DNA of 11,635 bases from positions 1 to 11,635 of the forward strand of contig CATLIJ010000053.1 in the NCBI GenBank assembly GCA_949948825.1. The letters are read 5' to 3'. A program made the translations under genes and the position numbers. The notes beneath the pieces are model-generated. The model made no database searches and was not told the origin of the DNA. It saw only the letters and a list, made by a program, of their open reading frames with translations. Of this stretch, positions 1 through 5,868 are shown piece by piece. Origin of the DNA: an uncultured Clostridiaceae bacterium. Its GTDB lineage: Bacteria; Bacillota; Clostridia; Lachnospirales; Lachnospiraceae. Positions within the stretch are counted from its first letter, which is position 1, and the number at the start of each line of letters is the position of its first letter.

Positions 1-84
1 TCCTAACAGGATTCCTGCCAAAAGCAGCAGAAAAACAGAAGGAGTAAGCAGAATTTCCCATCCCATGGTCCACAGAACCCACAT
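1..84 (-). CDS. tctA: Tripartite tricarboxylate transporter large permease TctA (5' end only)
   Basis: Only the first 28 codons are inside the window; the gene runs off the left edge. TctA is the large (about 500-residue, about 12-helix) membrane subunit of TTT transporters, which import tri- and dicarboxylates or related organic acids with an extracytoplasmic binding protein. The visible N-terminus starts MWVLWTMGWEILLTP and continues into a hydrophobic run ending LLAGILLG, matching the usual TctA opening (a short amphipathic stretch ending in a proline, then helix 1 closing with a G-x-x-x-G-like turn). The ATG at 84 has a GGAGGTG ribosome site at 93-99. The call rests on this short N-terminus plus the TctB-like gene immediately upstream on the same strand. 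Substrate cannot be told from this fragment. Confidence 0.72.
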   Translation of the reverse strand, partial: MWVLWTMGWEILLTPSVFLLLLAGILLG

Positions 85-92
85 ATACTTTG

Positions 93-99
93 CACCTCC
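93..99 (-). promoter_or_regulatory. Ribosome binding site of tctA
   Basis: GGAGGTG on the minus strand lies 8 bases before the ATG at 84. It decides the start: another ATG at 101 is in a different frame and its reading gives no transporter-like protein. Confidence 0.7.
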
Positions 100-131
100 A
101 TTATTTCGTAACCGTTCAGACAGCGGAAAAG

Positions 132-183
132 CTGACATGAATTTGGAGCGTCAAGCCCGCCTGTAAGCCAAAACTCATGTCAG
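132..183 (-). other. Intercistronic stem-loop between tctB and tctA
   Basis: CTGACATGA (132-140) and TCATGTCAG (175-183) are a perfect 9-bp inverted repeat, extended imperfectly inward by TTTGG against CCAAA. It begins 2 bases after the tctB stop codon. There is no U-run after it on the minus strand, only a short TTTT, so it looks more like an intercistronic processing or attenuating hairpin than a full terminator. Confidence 0.5.
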
Positions 184-185
184 TT

Positions 186-653
186 TCAAATCTGAAAAAG
201 CAGAGAGAGCTTCAAAAACAGTCCCATGCCCTGCGGCAATGCCAAACCCAGCCCACACTGAAACACCACATAAAGAACAGCCGTTGCCGCAGGAGAGCGG
301 AACATCAGCCGCCCCCACCGCCGCTCTCCCAGCAAAAAGCCATAAGCAGCCAAAAACCACAAACAATCTGGCAAAAAGCCAATCACAGGCAGAAGAGCCA
401 CCATAACTGCCACCAGAAGCATACCTGCAAATGACCTGCTTTTCAGGAAATTCCCCATACCCTGTATGTACTGACTGTCCCTCCCGCTTTTCCCATGAGC
501 TTTCCAGCTGTTTGCCAAATCCATCCCTATAAGAAGAAACAACAAAATCAAAATCATCCTGGGCCAAAAGGCTGACCCCAAGTCAGACAAGGGAGCTGGA
601 TTTTCGCCTCCCAAAGCCCCCTGTCCCCCTATTGCAGAAAATAATCTGTCCAA
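186..653 (-). CDS. tctB: Tripartite tricarboxylate transporter small permease TctB
   Basis: This encodes a 155-residue membrane protein with the TctB pattern. A segment LGSAFWPRM near residues 25-33 matches the family's GPxFFPR turn and leads into a helix. A second hydrophobic stretch with ALLPVIGFLP follows, then FLLGERRWGRL (the family's LLGxRRW loop), and a last helix ends near ALPQG. TctB is the small four-helix subunit that pairs with TctA, whose gene starts about 100 bases downstream. The start is uncertain: only a TTG at 653 is available before an in-frame TAG, with a weak AGGGG-type site upstream, and the first membrane helix usual in TctB is not evident in the first 25 residues. An N-terminal frameshift is possible (see findings). 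No tctC lies beside it; the next gene upstream is a cell-wall hydrolase. Confidence 0.75.
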   Translation of the reverse strand: MDRLFSAIGGQGALGGENPAPLSDLGSAFWPRMILILLFLLIGMDLANSWKAHGKSGRDSQYIQGMGNFLKSRSFAGMLLVAVMVALLPVIGFLPDCLWFLAAYGFLLGERRWGRLMFRSPAATAVLYVVFQCGLGLALPQGMGLFLKLSLLFQI

Positions 654-742
654 GAATCCCTACCCCTTTTATCCTTCTGTCCGCAGCAATCATCCATGCA
701 TCTTCCTGCTTTCCAAAAACATGCCGCATGGCTGAATCCTGA

Positions 743-2392
743 CTAATTCAAAAATCTCCGTATGGTCTTCGGCTTCCGATAATTCCATGTGGAAATCTTG
801 ATTCCGCTTCTCCTGCTTGCCGCATGAACAATCTGTCCATTGCCAATATACATAGCCACATGGTTCACCACGCCGCTGCTGTTGGTATAAAAAATCAGAT
901 CACCGGGCAGCATCTCACTGGAGCTGACCGCCCTTCCTGCCTTTGCCTGTTCTCTGGAAGTACGGGGAAGGCTTACGCCAGCCGCATTCCGCAACACATA
1001 TTGTACAAAACCAGAACAGTCTGCGCCTGTATTAGGATTGGTACCGCCCCATACATACCGGTTGCCTACAAACTGCAGCGCATAATTAACCACCTTGCTC
1101 CGCAGAGCTGCCTGCTGATTGGCCCGCTCCTCCACAGGAGAGAACTTAATGGCCTCGGTCAGGGCATACCGGACCTCCACATTGTTGTCTCTTGTGGCAA
1201 TAAAGGCCTGATCCGGCTCCTCGCCCTCTTCGCTGTCTCCTGTATCCAGCTCAATCTGCACCCAGCCGTCTAACTGATCCAGCACAGTATAGCGGTCTTC
1301 CTTGGAAATCTGAGTCCAGATTTTGGAATCCGTCGTGGGACCGGAGCGCACATTCAGCTTGTCTGTATTCACAATAGCCATCAGGGTAGCTGACTCCAGG
1401 GCCAAATCCCGCGCCTCCTGGCCTACTGCCACATACTCCGGATCAGCTGTAATATATCCGGTAATCGGACCAGACTTGATCTTATACCAGCCATCTTCTG
1501 TCTCCAGAATCTCCCCTGCCGCCTTGCCAGGAAACTTTCCAATCACATTAGTATCATCCTCTGTGCTGGGACTTTTGCGGATATTCAGATAACTGCTCAC
1601 CTTGGAAATCACCAGATTATCATACTGGTTCAGGGCCATTGCCCGCAAGTCCAGCTTTCTCGCCTCATTTAACGCATACTTCACCACCACATAATCCGAA
1701 GAAATATACCCCTCTTCAATCCGAATCCACCCATCCAGCTCCTCCAGCACAGGATAACGCTCATGGTTCAATGCCTGCGCCACCACATTGGAGGCATCTA
1801 TCATCACTGGCTCTGAGCGGATATTAAGCTTTTCCGTGTTGACCTCTGCCATCTTCTCCACATGGGCAATGGCCTCCTGCCGCGCCTCCGAACCGCTCAT
1901 CACATAGCGGTTGTGAATATATCCTTCAATTCCGCCGGAGGTCACATGGCACCATTCCCCTTCTGTATCCAGAATCTCACAGGCGCTGTTCTGCTGAAGC
2001 TTCCCGATAATCTTCCCGTTCGACCCAGGAGCCTCCCGCACATTCAAATATCCGGCCACCTGTACCAGGCCCAAATTCTCATAAGAATCCACCACTGCCT
2101 GCTTCTCGCGGAGTATCCTCTGCCGCTCCTGCTCTTCCGCTGACAGGGTAGACTCAACTTTAACTGGCATTGTCTCTTTGATGGTTTCTTCTGTATTCAC
2201 TGCCGCTGCCTCAAGCTCTTTTTCCTGCTCCTGCCTGTTCCCCATATTTTTTCCAAGAAAAAGCGATACAGCCAAAATCACCGCCGCCCCTGCAGCTGCA
2301 ATGATATATTTTCCATTATTTTTCCTTTTTCTGCTTCTTCTGGCTCTATTTGAAATGTCTCTTCTTTTCCCCTTCTCTTTCCTGTCATCCAT
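743..2392 (-). CDS. Membrane-anchored NlpC/P60 peptidoglycan hydrolase with four SH3b repeats
   Basis: A 549-residue envelope enzyme. A very basic cytoplasmic N-terminus (residues 1-28) precedes one membrane helix (about 29-46), so the rest lies outside the membrane. A charged linker leads to four bacterial SH3 domains at about 109-165, 181-236, 260-323 and 338-408, each with a LNVR- or LNIR-type motif; the fourth carries an acidic insert near 384-396. The C-terminal NlpC/P60 domain (about 434-549) has the catalytic cysteine in GADCSGF (C459), histidine in VNHVAMY (H511) and the third polar residue in VHAAS (H523). Such enzymes cut stem-peptide bonds, usually gamma-D-Glu to diamino acid. I chose the ATG at 2392 because AAGGAG lies at 2404-2409. 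A TTG at 2464 would extend the frame, but an extended -10 promoter sits inside that extension. SH3 domains 1+2 and 3+4 look like a duplicated pair. Confidence 0.9.
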   Translation of the reverse strand: MDDRKEKGKRRDISNRARRSRKRKNNGKYIIAAAGAAVILAVSLFLGKNMGNRQEQEKELEAAAVNTEETIKETMPVKVESTLSAEEQERQRILREKQAVVDSYENLGLVQVAGYLNVREAPGSNGKIIGKLQQNSACEILDTEGEWCHVTSGGIEGYIHNRYVMSGSEARQEAIAHVEKMAEVNTEKLNIRSEPVMIDASNVVAQALNHERYPVLEELDGWIRIEEGYISSDYVVVKYALNEARKLDLRAMALNQYDNLVISKVSSYLNIRKSPSTEDDTNVIGKFPGKAAGEILETEDGWYKIKSGPITGYITADPEYVAVGQEARDLALESATLMAIVNTDKLNVRSGPTTDSKIWTQISKEDRYTVLDQLDGWVQIELDTGDSEEGEEPDQAFIATRDNNVEVRYALTEAIKFSPVEERANQQAALRSKVVNYALQFVGNRYVWGGTNPNTGADCSGFVQYVLRNAAGVSLPRTSREQAKAGRAVSSSEMLPGDLIFYTNSSGVVNHVAMYIGNGQIVHAASRRSGIKISTWNYRKPKTIRRFLN

Positions 2393-2403
2393 TCTTTTCT
2401 GTT

Positions 2404-2409
2404 CTCCTT
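2404..2409 (-). promoter_or_regulatory. Ribosome binding site deciding the start of the NlpC/P60 gene
   Basis: AAGGAG on the minus strand lies 11 bases before the ATG at 2392. No comparable site precedes the in-frame TTG at 2464 or the ATG at 2440. Confidence 0.65.
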
Positions 2410-2452
2410 GTGCCGCAATATCCCTTTTTCCATTGTCCATTACCCGTTTGGC

Positions 2453-2481
2453 ATTATACCACAAATCCTTTATGATTACGA
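2453..2481 (-). promoter_or_regulatory. Extended -10 promoter of the NlpC/P60 gene
   Basis: TGGTATAAT (2453-2461 on the minus strand) is a perfect TGn-TATAAT extended -10 element. The hexamer 17 bases upstream, TCGTAA at 2476-2481, is a poor -35, as is common with extended -10 promoters. Transcription would begin near 2446, leaving a leader of about 50 bases before the ATG at 2392. Confidence 0.65.
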
Positions 2482-2637
2482 TACTCTAACGAATAAATAA
2501 TGAAAATTTTATAATAATTGAAAACCTGTTAATTTTTTACAACCATTTTCTAACCATTCTTCCTTTCAATTTCACAAAATATTCATACTTTGATGGAAAT
2601 TTAATAAAAAATAAATAGCATTTTTCTGGACTTTGTA

Positions 2638-2653
2638 GTAAACTTTTGTTTAC
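2638..2653. promoter_or_regulatory. Operator-like palindrome GTAAAC-TTTT-GTTTAC
   Basis: A perfect 6-bp inverted repeat with a 4-base spacer, in the AT-rich 335-bp gap between two divergent genes and about 75 bases before the lipoprotein start. The form fits the operator of a dimeric repressor or activator. Its right arm also contains TTTACA, a possible -35 (with TTATGG at 2671-2676 as a weak -10), so binding here could block transcription. No regulator gene is adjacent, and the regulator is unknown. Confidence 0.45.
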
Positions 2654-2655
2654 AG

Positions 2656-2684
2656 CAGACAGCTTCCGCCTTATGGGAGGTCTG
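2656..2684 (+). other. Small leader hairpin before the lipoprotein gene
   Basis: CAGAC (2656-2660) pairs with GTCTG (2680-2684), and CTTCC (2663-2667) pairs with GGGAG (2675-2679) with one G-T pair, separated by a 2-base bulge. It would lie in the 5' leader if transcription starts near the palindrome at 2638-2653. Short and unproven. Confidence 0.3.
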
Positions 2685-2727
2685 TGTGATTCTTATTATT
2701 TTTTATCAAGAGGAGTGATTTTCATTT

Positions 2728-3561
2728 ATGAAAAAACATTTATTTGCAGCTGTTGTTCTGGCTGTGGCATTCGGGGCAACCGCCTGTTCCCAGGGGAATG
2801 ATAACCCCCCGGCCACTACCGCTCCCACCACGGAAGCAACCACCCAGGCCCTAACCACAACTGCCTCTCCGGAAACTACGGGGGAGGAAGAGGAATACAT
2901 GGAAGAAGACTATGTGACCGGAGTGATTACAAAAATCGAAGACCAGATTCTGACTGTGAAAAGCAATGAAGAAGACACAGAGAAAAGGTACGATATCTCC
3001 AAAGCAGACATTTCCCAGGAATACCCCTTTTCCGAGGGGGACACTGTAGAGATCACTTTTGCCGCTGAGAACACAGCTGATCCGGTCCCTGCCCTGAATG
3101 TGGATGTGATGGAATCCATCATCGGCCTGAACACAGACCCATCTGTATCCGGTACTGTGACAGAGGCGACTGACACTACCCTGACTTTAAAGACAGAGGA
3201 CGGTGAGACCTGTACCGTAAGCATTGCCAATGCCTATGTTGTGGCCAAAGACGGGATTGATGTTGACAAACAAGCCACCATCACCTACATCGGTGATTTG
3301 GATGACAATGCCATGGCTGTCAAAGTCGTTATGGAGGATTCCTATGATACTGCAGAAGCAGAGCGCAATGCCTTTATTGGAAAAATCATTCAGAACACAG
3401 GCGATAATCTTGTGCTGGAATCTGCGGACAGCGATTTTTATACCTTTGTATCAGAAGATTTGGATTTCTCCCCTTATCAGCTGGGAGATATGGTACAGAT
3501 CTTTTATAACGGCACCATTACCTCCAAGGAGATTACTGCGCTGGAAGTGATGAAGAAGTAA
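2728..3561 (+). CDS. Secreted lipoprotein of three similar beta-rich repeats, function unknown
   Basis: A 277-residue protein with a lipoprotein signal peptide (basic MKKH, hydrophobic core, lipobox GATAC with Cys20), so it should be anchored on the outer face of the membrane. A Thr/Pro-rich linker (about 28-51) and an acidic patch (53-61) follow. The rest divides into three units of about 65 residues at about 62-130, 139-205 and 215-277. Each opens with a (V/F)xGxI or VxGTV strand, then a LTVKS/LTLKT/LVLES strand, then a segment ending in a xVxIxF/Y strand. This looks like an OB-like or other small beta-barrel repeat, but I do not recognise a named family. AGGAG at 2711-2715 is 12 bases before the ATG, slightly long. 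The protein is acidic. It is convergent with the kinase-like gene and divergent from the NlpC/P60 gene. No function is claimed. Confidence 0.85.
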   Translation: MKKHLFAAVVLAVAFGATACSQGNDNPPATTAPTTEATTQALTTTASPETTGEEEEYMEEDYVTGVITKIEDQILTVKSNEEDTEKRYDISKADISQEYPFSEGDTVEITFAAENTADPVPALNVDVMESIIGLNTDPSVSGTVTEATDTTLTLKTEDGETCTVSIANAYVVAKDGIDVDKQATITYIGDLDDNAMAVKVVMEDSYDTAEAERNAFIGKIIQNTGDNLVLESADSDFYTFVSEDLDFSPYQLGDMVQIFYNGTITSKEITALEVMKK

Positions 3562-3595
3562 GATCTGGCTGCTTAAGGGCTGATCAAAAGGAGCC

Positions 3596-3642
3596 GTATC
3601 AAAGAAAGAGAGGGTCTTTTGCCCTCTCCCCTCCTTTGATAC
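3596..3642. terminator. Long hairpin between convergent genes, probable bidirectional terminator
   Basis: GTATCAAAG (3596-3604) pairs with CTTTGATAC (3634-3642), and GAGAGGG (3608-3614) pairs with CCCTCTC (3622-3628). It lies 34 bases after the lipoprotein stop and before the end of the convergent kinase-like gene. Neither side has a classical long T-run (minus strand: CTCCTTTTG), so the call depends on stem strength and position. A second weaker hairpin (GAACGGTCA 3677-3685 with TGTCCGTTC 3693-3701, one mismatch, then TGATTTT) may assist on the plus strand. Confidence 0.55.
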
Positions 3643-3706
3643 CATATTTGTCCGCCGTTCCGATTCTCCGCTGTCTGAACGGTCAGGTTCTCTGTCCGTT
3701 CTGATT

Positions 3707-4351
3707 TTAGATCTCATACCCAATCATTTTAATATAGGTCTGAATGAGCTCCACAATCTGATCTAACTCCAACCGGCTGGCATTGATTGGAAGGTCATAG
3801 TTGCTGATATCCTCCCACTCCCTTCCTGTAAAATAACGGTGATATTCCCGGCGTTGTTTGGTAATCCGGTTCAGCTTGGTAAGAGCCTCCTTGGTATCTG
3901 TAATTCCATCTACCTCCATTGTCCGCCGAATACAGGTATCTGTGTCCGCATACACAAAAATCTTAATCAGATCTTCTTTTCCTGCAGAATCCAGCACAAA
4001 GTCTGCACATCTGCCCACAATCACACAGGACTCATTGCTTGCCAGCTCCCGAATCACCTCAGACTGGAACTTAAACAAATTCTCCGGAGATGTAACGTCT
4101 CCCTGGATTTTAGGCGCTCCCACCATCCCATGGCGCATTCCGCCCACAATCCTCCGCAGCAGATTATTGCCTGCCTTCTCGTCCGCCAGCCGGAAATACT
4201 GTTCTCCCACTGCGCTCTTTTCCGCTGTCATGCTTAAGATCTCATCATCATAAAAAGGAATTCCCAGGCTCTCAGCCAGCCTCCTCCCCACAATCCTGCC
4301 GCCGCTTCCATACTGCCTCTCAATCGTAATTACCAGCTTACTTTTATCCAT
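3707..4351 (-). CDS. Cytidylate kinase-like family protein
   Basis: A 214-residue soluble protein of the cytidylate-kinase-like P-loop family common in Clostridia. The nucleotide-binding loop is RQYGSGGRIVG (residues 12-22), replacing the classical GxxGxGK. The IPFYDDEIL segment at 31-39 and CVIVGRCADFVL at 109-120 are typical of this family, and an Arg-rich lid-like region (NRITKQRREYHRYF, about 161-174) follows. True CMP kinases phosphorylate CMP/dCMP; the substrate of this divergent branch is not established, so I name only the family. The ATG at 4351 has a strong GGAGGAGGGA at 4358-4367; a longer in-frame reading from 4399 has no such site. A promoter with TACAAT lies at 4456-4484. It is monocistronic and convergent with the lipoprotein. 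Confidence 0.85.
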   Translation of the reverse strand: MDKSKLVITIERQYGSGGRIVGRRLAESLGIPFYDDEILSMTAEKSAVGEQYFRLADEKAGNNLLRRIVGGMRHGMVGAPKIQGDVTSPENLFKFQSEVIRELASNESCVIVGRCADFVLDSAGKEDLIKIFVYADTDTCIRRTMEVDGITDTKEALTKLNRITKQRREYHRYFTGREWEDISNYDLPINASRLELDQIVELIQTYIKMIGYEI

Positions 4352-4455
4352 AAAAAATCCCTCCTCCAAAAGATTCAGCTGCCAGACTACACCAACCAAA
4401 CCTTGTTTCTCATTTATTTATGCAAATTTCGTAAAACCTTACCAGTCACATTCCT

Positions 4456-4484
4456 ATTGTACCACAAAATTATCCATCTGTATA
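4456..4484 (-). promoter_or_regulatory. Promoter of the cytidylate-kinase-like gene
   Basis: On the minus strand, TATACA (4479-4484, 4 of 6 match to TTGACA), a 17-base spacer, and TACAAT (4456-4461) preceded by TG at the extended position. The start of transcription would be near 4450, about 100 bases before the ATG at 4351. The stretch TTTTGTGGTACAAT closely resembles the NlpC/P60 promoter. Confidence 0.6.
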
Positions 4485-4521
4485 GCCAAATACCCCGTGG
4501 GCAACCGCCGAAATCAAGCGA

Positions 4522-4579
4522 GCCTGATGCTTCTTGTCCGTAAAAGACGGGCAAGAAGATGCCCCTGTGAACAGTAACA
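4522..4579 (+). repeat. Dispersed 58-bp hairpin repeat, copy 1
   Basis: The unit runs from GCCTGATGC through a stem CTTCTTGTCCGT (4530-4541) / ACGGGCAAGAAG (4547-4558) with a 5-base loop to a tail ending GTGAACAGTAACA. It matches the minus strand of 10026-10083 at 53 of 58 positions by my alignment. One stem pair is G-U when read as plus-strand RNA and would be A-C on the other strand, so the plus strand folds better. Confidence 0.85.
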
Positions 4580-4617
4580 GCCTGACCTTAGCTCATTGCT
4601 CGCGGAAATAAAAAATA

Positions 4618-4646
4618 TCGACTTTATTCCTTCGATGTGATAAAAT
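4618..4646 (+). promoter_or_regulatory. Promoter of the small interrupted gene
   Basis: TCGACT (4618-4623), a 17-base spacer and TAAAAT (4641-4646) form a reasonable sigma-A promoter. Transcription would start near 4653, about 50 bases before the ATG at 4703, which has AGAGG at 4691-4695. Confidence 0.5.
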
Positions 4647-4702
4647 ACTATTATTACAGTTCAATAAAAAAAACAGACACACTCACAGAAAGAGGTAACA
4701 GA

Positions 4703-4996
4703 ATGACAGATCATGAATTATTATTAGCAATATCGGATATTTTAGATAAAAAACTGAAACCTGTCAATGACAGACTGAAAAAAATTGAGGTTACTCAAGA
4801 AAATAATATTCTTCCACGTCTGCAAAATATTGAGGCATGTTATACAAGTACATTTAAACGCTATGAAACAGGTATTGAATAAATGGAAGGCATGCAAATT
4901 GATGTAGATATCATAAAAAAAGCAGTAAGAGAGCATAGCGAAAAACTTCAGAGATTAGCATCTGCTGTTATGAGGTTATCTTCTTGTCCGTCTTAG
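4703..4996 (+). pseudogene. Small coiled-coil protein gene interrupted by an in-frame stop
   Basis: The ATG at 4703 (AGAGG at 4691-4695) opens a 59-codon frame, stopped by TAA at 4880-4882. The same frame continues at once with ATG at 4883 through IDVDIIKKAVREHSEKLQRLA to TAG at 4994. Read through, the 97-residue product resembles the short helical coiled-coil proteins common in Clostridia, which pair an N-terminal LKPVNDRLKKIE-type helix with a C-terminal VDIIKKAVREHSEKL-type helix. A single CAA-to-TAA change (Gln to stop) would explain the break. The last residues (LSSCPS) are encoded by the left arm and loop of a hairpin repeat, so the original end may have been replaced. A 59-residue protein could still be made, and the ATG at 4883 could restart translation. 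The function of the family is unknown to me. Confidence 0.55.
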
Positions 4997-5008
4997 ACGG
5001 ACAAGAAG
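4980..5008 (-). repeat. Dispersed hairpin repeat, copy 2 (core only)
   Basis: A perfect 13-bp stem, CTTCTTGTCCGTC (4980-4992) with GACGGACAAGAAG (4996-5008), and a 3-base loop. The flanks (AT before, GCATTGGC after on the plus strand) place it in the minus orientation relative to copy 1, but the long tail GTGAACAGTAACA is absent. It lies 62 bases past the ABC ATPase stop and could also act as that operon's 3' hairpin, though no T-run follows. Confidence 0.8.
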
Positions 5009-5070
5009 CATTGGCATTCCCTTAATGTGAAAAAACCAATCTTTTGCAGGCATGATTTAACCTTTCGCCA

Positions 5071-5868
5071 TCACTTGGTCAGCATCATCCGGTCATTGGC
5101 AAATTTTCCGCCGCTGGCCTCTGCAAACTTGCGGAGCAAATCCTCCACAGTCAGCTTTTTCTTCTCCTCACCGGACACATCATAGATAATCTGTCCGTCA
5201 TTCATCATAATCAGCCGGTTGCCGATCTGAATGGCATCCCGCATATTATGTGTAATCATGAGCGTAGTCAAATGATCCTTATTGACAATGGACTCTGTGG
5301 TTTCCAGCACCTTGGCTGCTGTCTTGGGATCTAAGGCTGCTGTATGCTCATCCAAAAGGAGCAGCTTGGGCTTTTCCAGAGTTGCCATAAGAAGGGTCAA
5401 AGCCTGCCGCTGGCCGCCAGAAAGCAGGCCTACCTTGGAGGTCAGCCGGTTCTCCAGCCCCAGGTTCAGTTTGGCCAGAAGATCCCGGTACAGCTTCCGC
5501 TCACTGTTTACAATACCTGGTTTCAAAGTCCGCCTGTGGCCGCGGCGCAGAGCCAGAGCCAGATTCTCTTCAATCCCCATGGTGGCAGCTGTGCCGTTCA
5601 TAGGGTCCTGAAACACCCGCCCCAAAAATGCTGCCCGCTTATGCTCGGAAAGCTTTGTCACATCTTTTCCGTCAATCATAATCTGCCCCTCATCCACCTG
5701 CCAGGTTCCGGCAATGGCATTGAGAAGCGTGGACTTTCCAGCGCCATTGCCGCCGATAACTGTCACAAAATCTCCGTCAGCCAAAGTAAGGCTTAAGCCT
5801 TTTAACGCCCGTTTTTCATTGACGGTTCCCGGATTAAATGTTTTGGAAATACTTCTTACCTCCAGCAT
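5071..5868 (-). CDS. ABC importer ATP-binding protein (TrpZ-like)
   Basis: A 265-residue ATPase with every expected motif: Walker A GGNGAGKST (39-47), Q-loop Q87 in FQDP, signature LSGGQ (149-153), Walker B ending LLLLDEH (D173, E174) and H-loop H207 in ITHNM. It would sit on the cytoplasmic face and power the permease encoded just upstream. The permease stop and this start overlap as TGATG, so the A of the ATG is the last base of the permease TGA; this implies translational coupling. The ribosome site AGGGAGG lies inside the end of the permease gene. The DEHTAALDP box and the partner families match the importer type called TrpXYZ in some Firmicutes, but the substrate cannot be read from the sequence. 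Confidence 0.92.
   Translation of the reverse strand: MLEVRSISKTFNPGTVNEKRALKGLSLTLADGDFVTVIGGNGAGKSTLLNAIAGTWQVDEGQIMIDGKDVTKLSEHKRAAFLGRVFQDPMNGTAATMGIEENLALALRRGHRRTLKPGIVNSERKLYRDLLAKLNLGLENRLTSKVGLLSGGQRQALTLLMATLEKPKLLLLDEHTAALDPKTAAKVLETTESIVNKDHLTTLMITHNMRDAIQIGNRLIMMNDGQIIYDVSGEEKKKLTVEDLLRKFAEASGGKFANDRMMLTK

Larger units (their letters stand above)
4352..4702. other. Gap of 351 bp: two promoters and a hairpin repeat, no gene
   Basis: The gap holds the kinase-like gene's ribosome site and promoter on the minus strand, a full copy of a 58-bp hairpin repeat (4522-4579), and a plus-strand promoter with ribosome site for the small broken gene at 4703. From about 4600 rightward the sequence is visibly more AT-rich than the flanking genes. 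No open reading frame here has convincing coding character. Confidence 0.6.

Noticed and set aside
175..567. Long open frames opposite or out of phase with tctB, the NlpC/P60 gene, the importer genes and the dipeptidase
   Set aside because: They mirror real genes, give low-complexity or Cys/Ser/Pro/His-rich products without domains, and lack ribosome sites.
583..729. A separate 48-residue gene upstream of tctB (ATG at 729)
   Set aside because: It overlaps tctB in another frame and has no clear ribosome site or recognisable product; I keep it only as a possible displaced TctB N-terminus.
723..742. A terminator after the NlpC/P60 gene (small stem followed by TTTTT on the minus strand)
   Set aside because: The stem is only 4 bp (CATG around a 3-base loop), too weak to claim.
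3707..4351. The kinase-like gene as true cytidylate kinase (cmk)
   Set aside because: The nucleotide loop reads GSGGR and lacks the classical P-loop Lys, and the length and lid differ from Cmk, so only the related family is named.
4530..4558. Hairpin repeat copies as plain rho-independent terminators
   Set aside because: None of the three is followed by a T-run on either strand, and copies 1 and 3 share sequence well outside the stem, which a terminator would not require.
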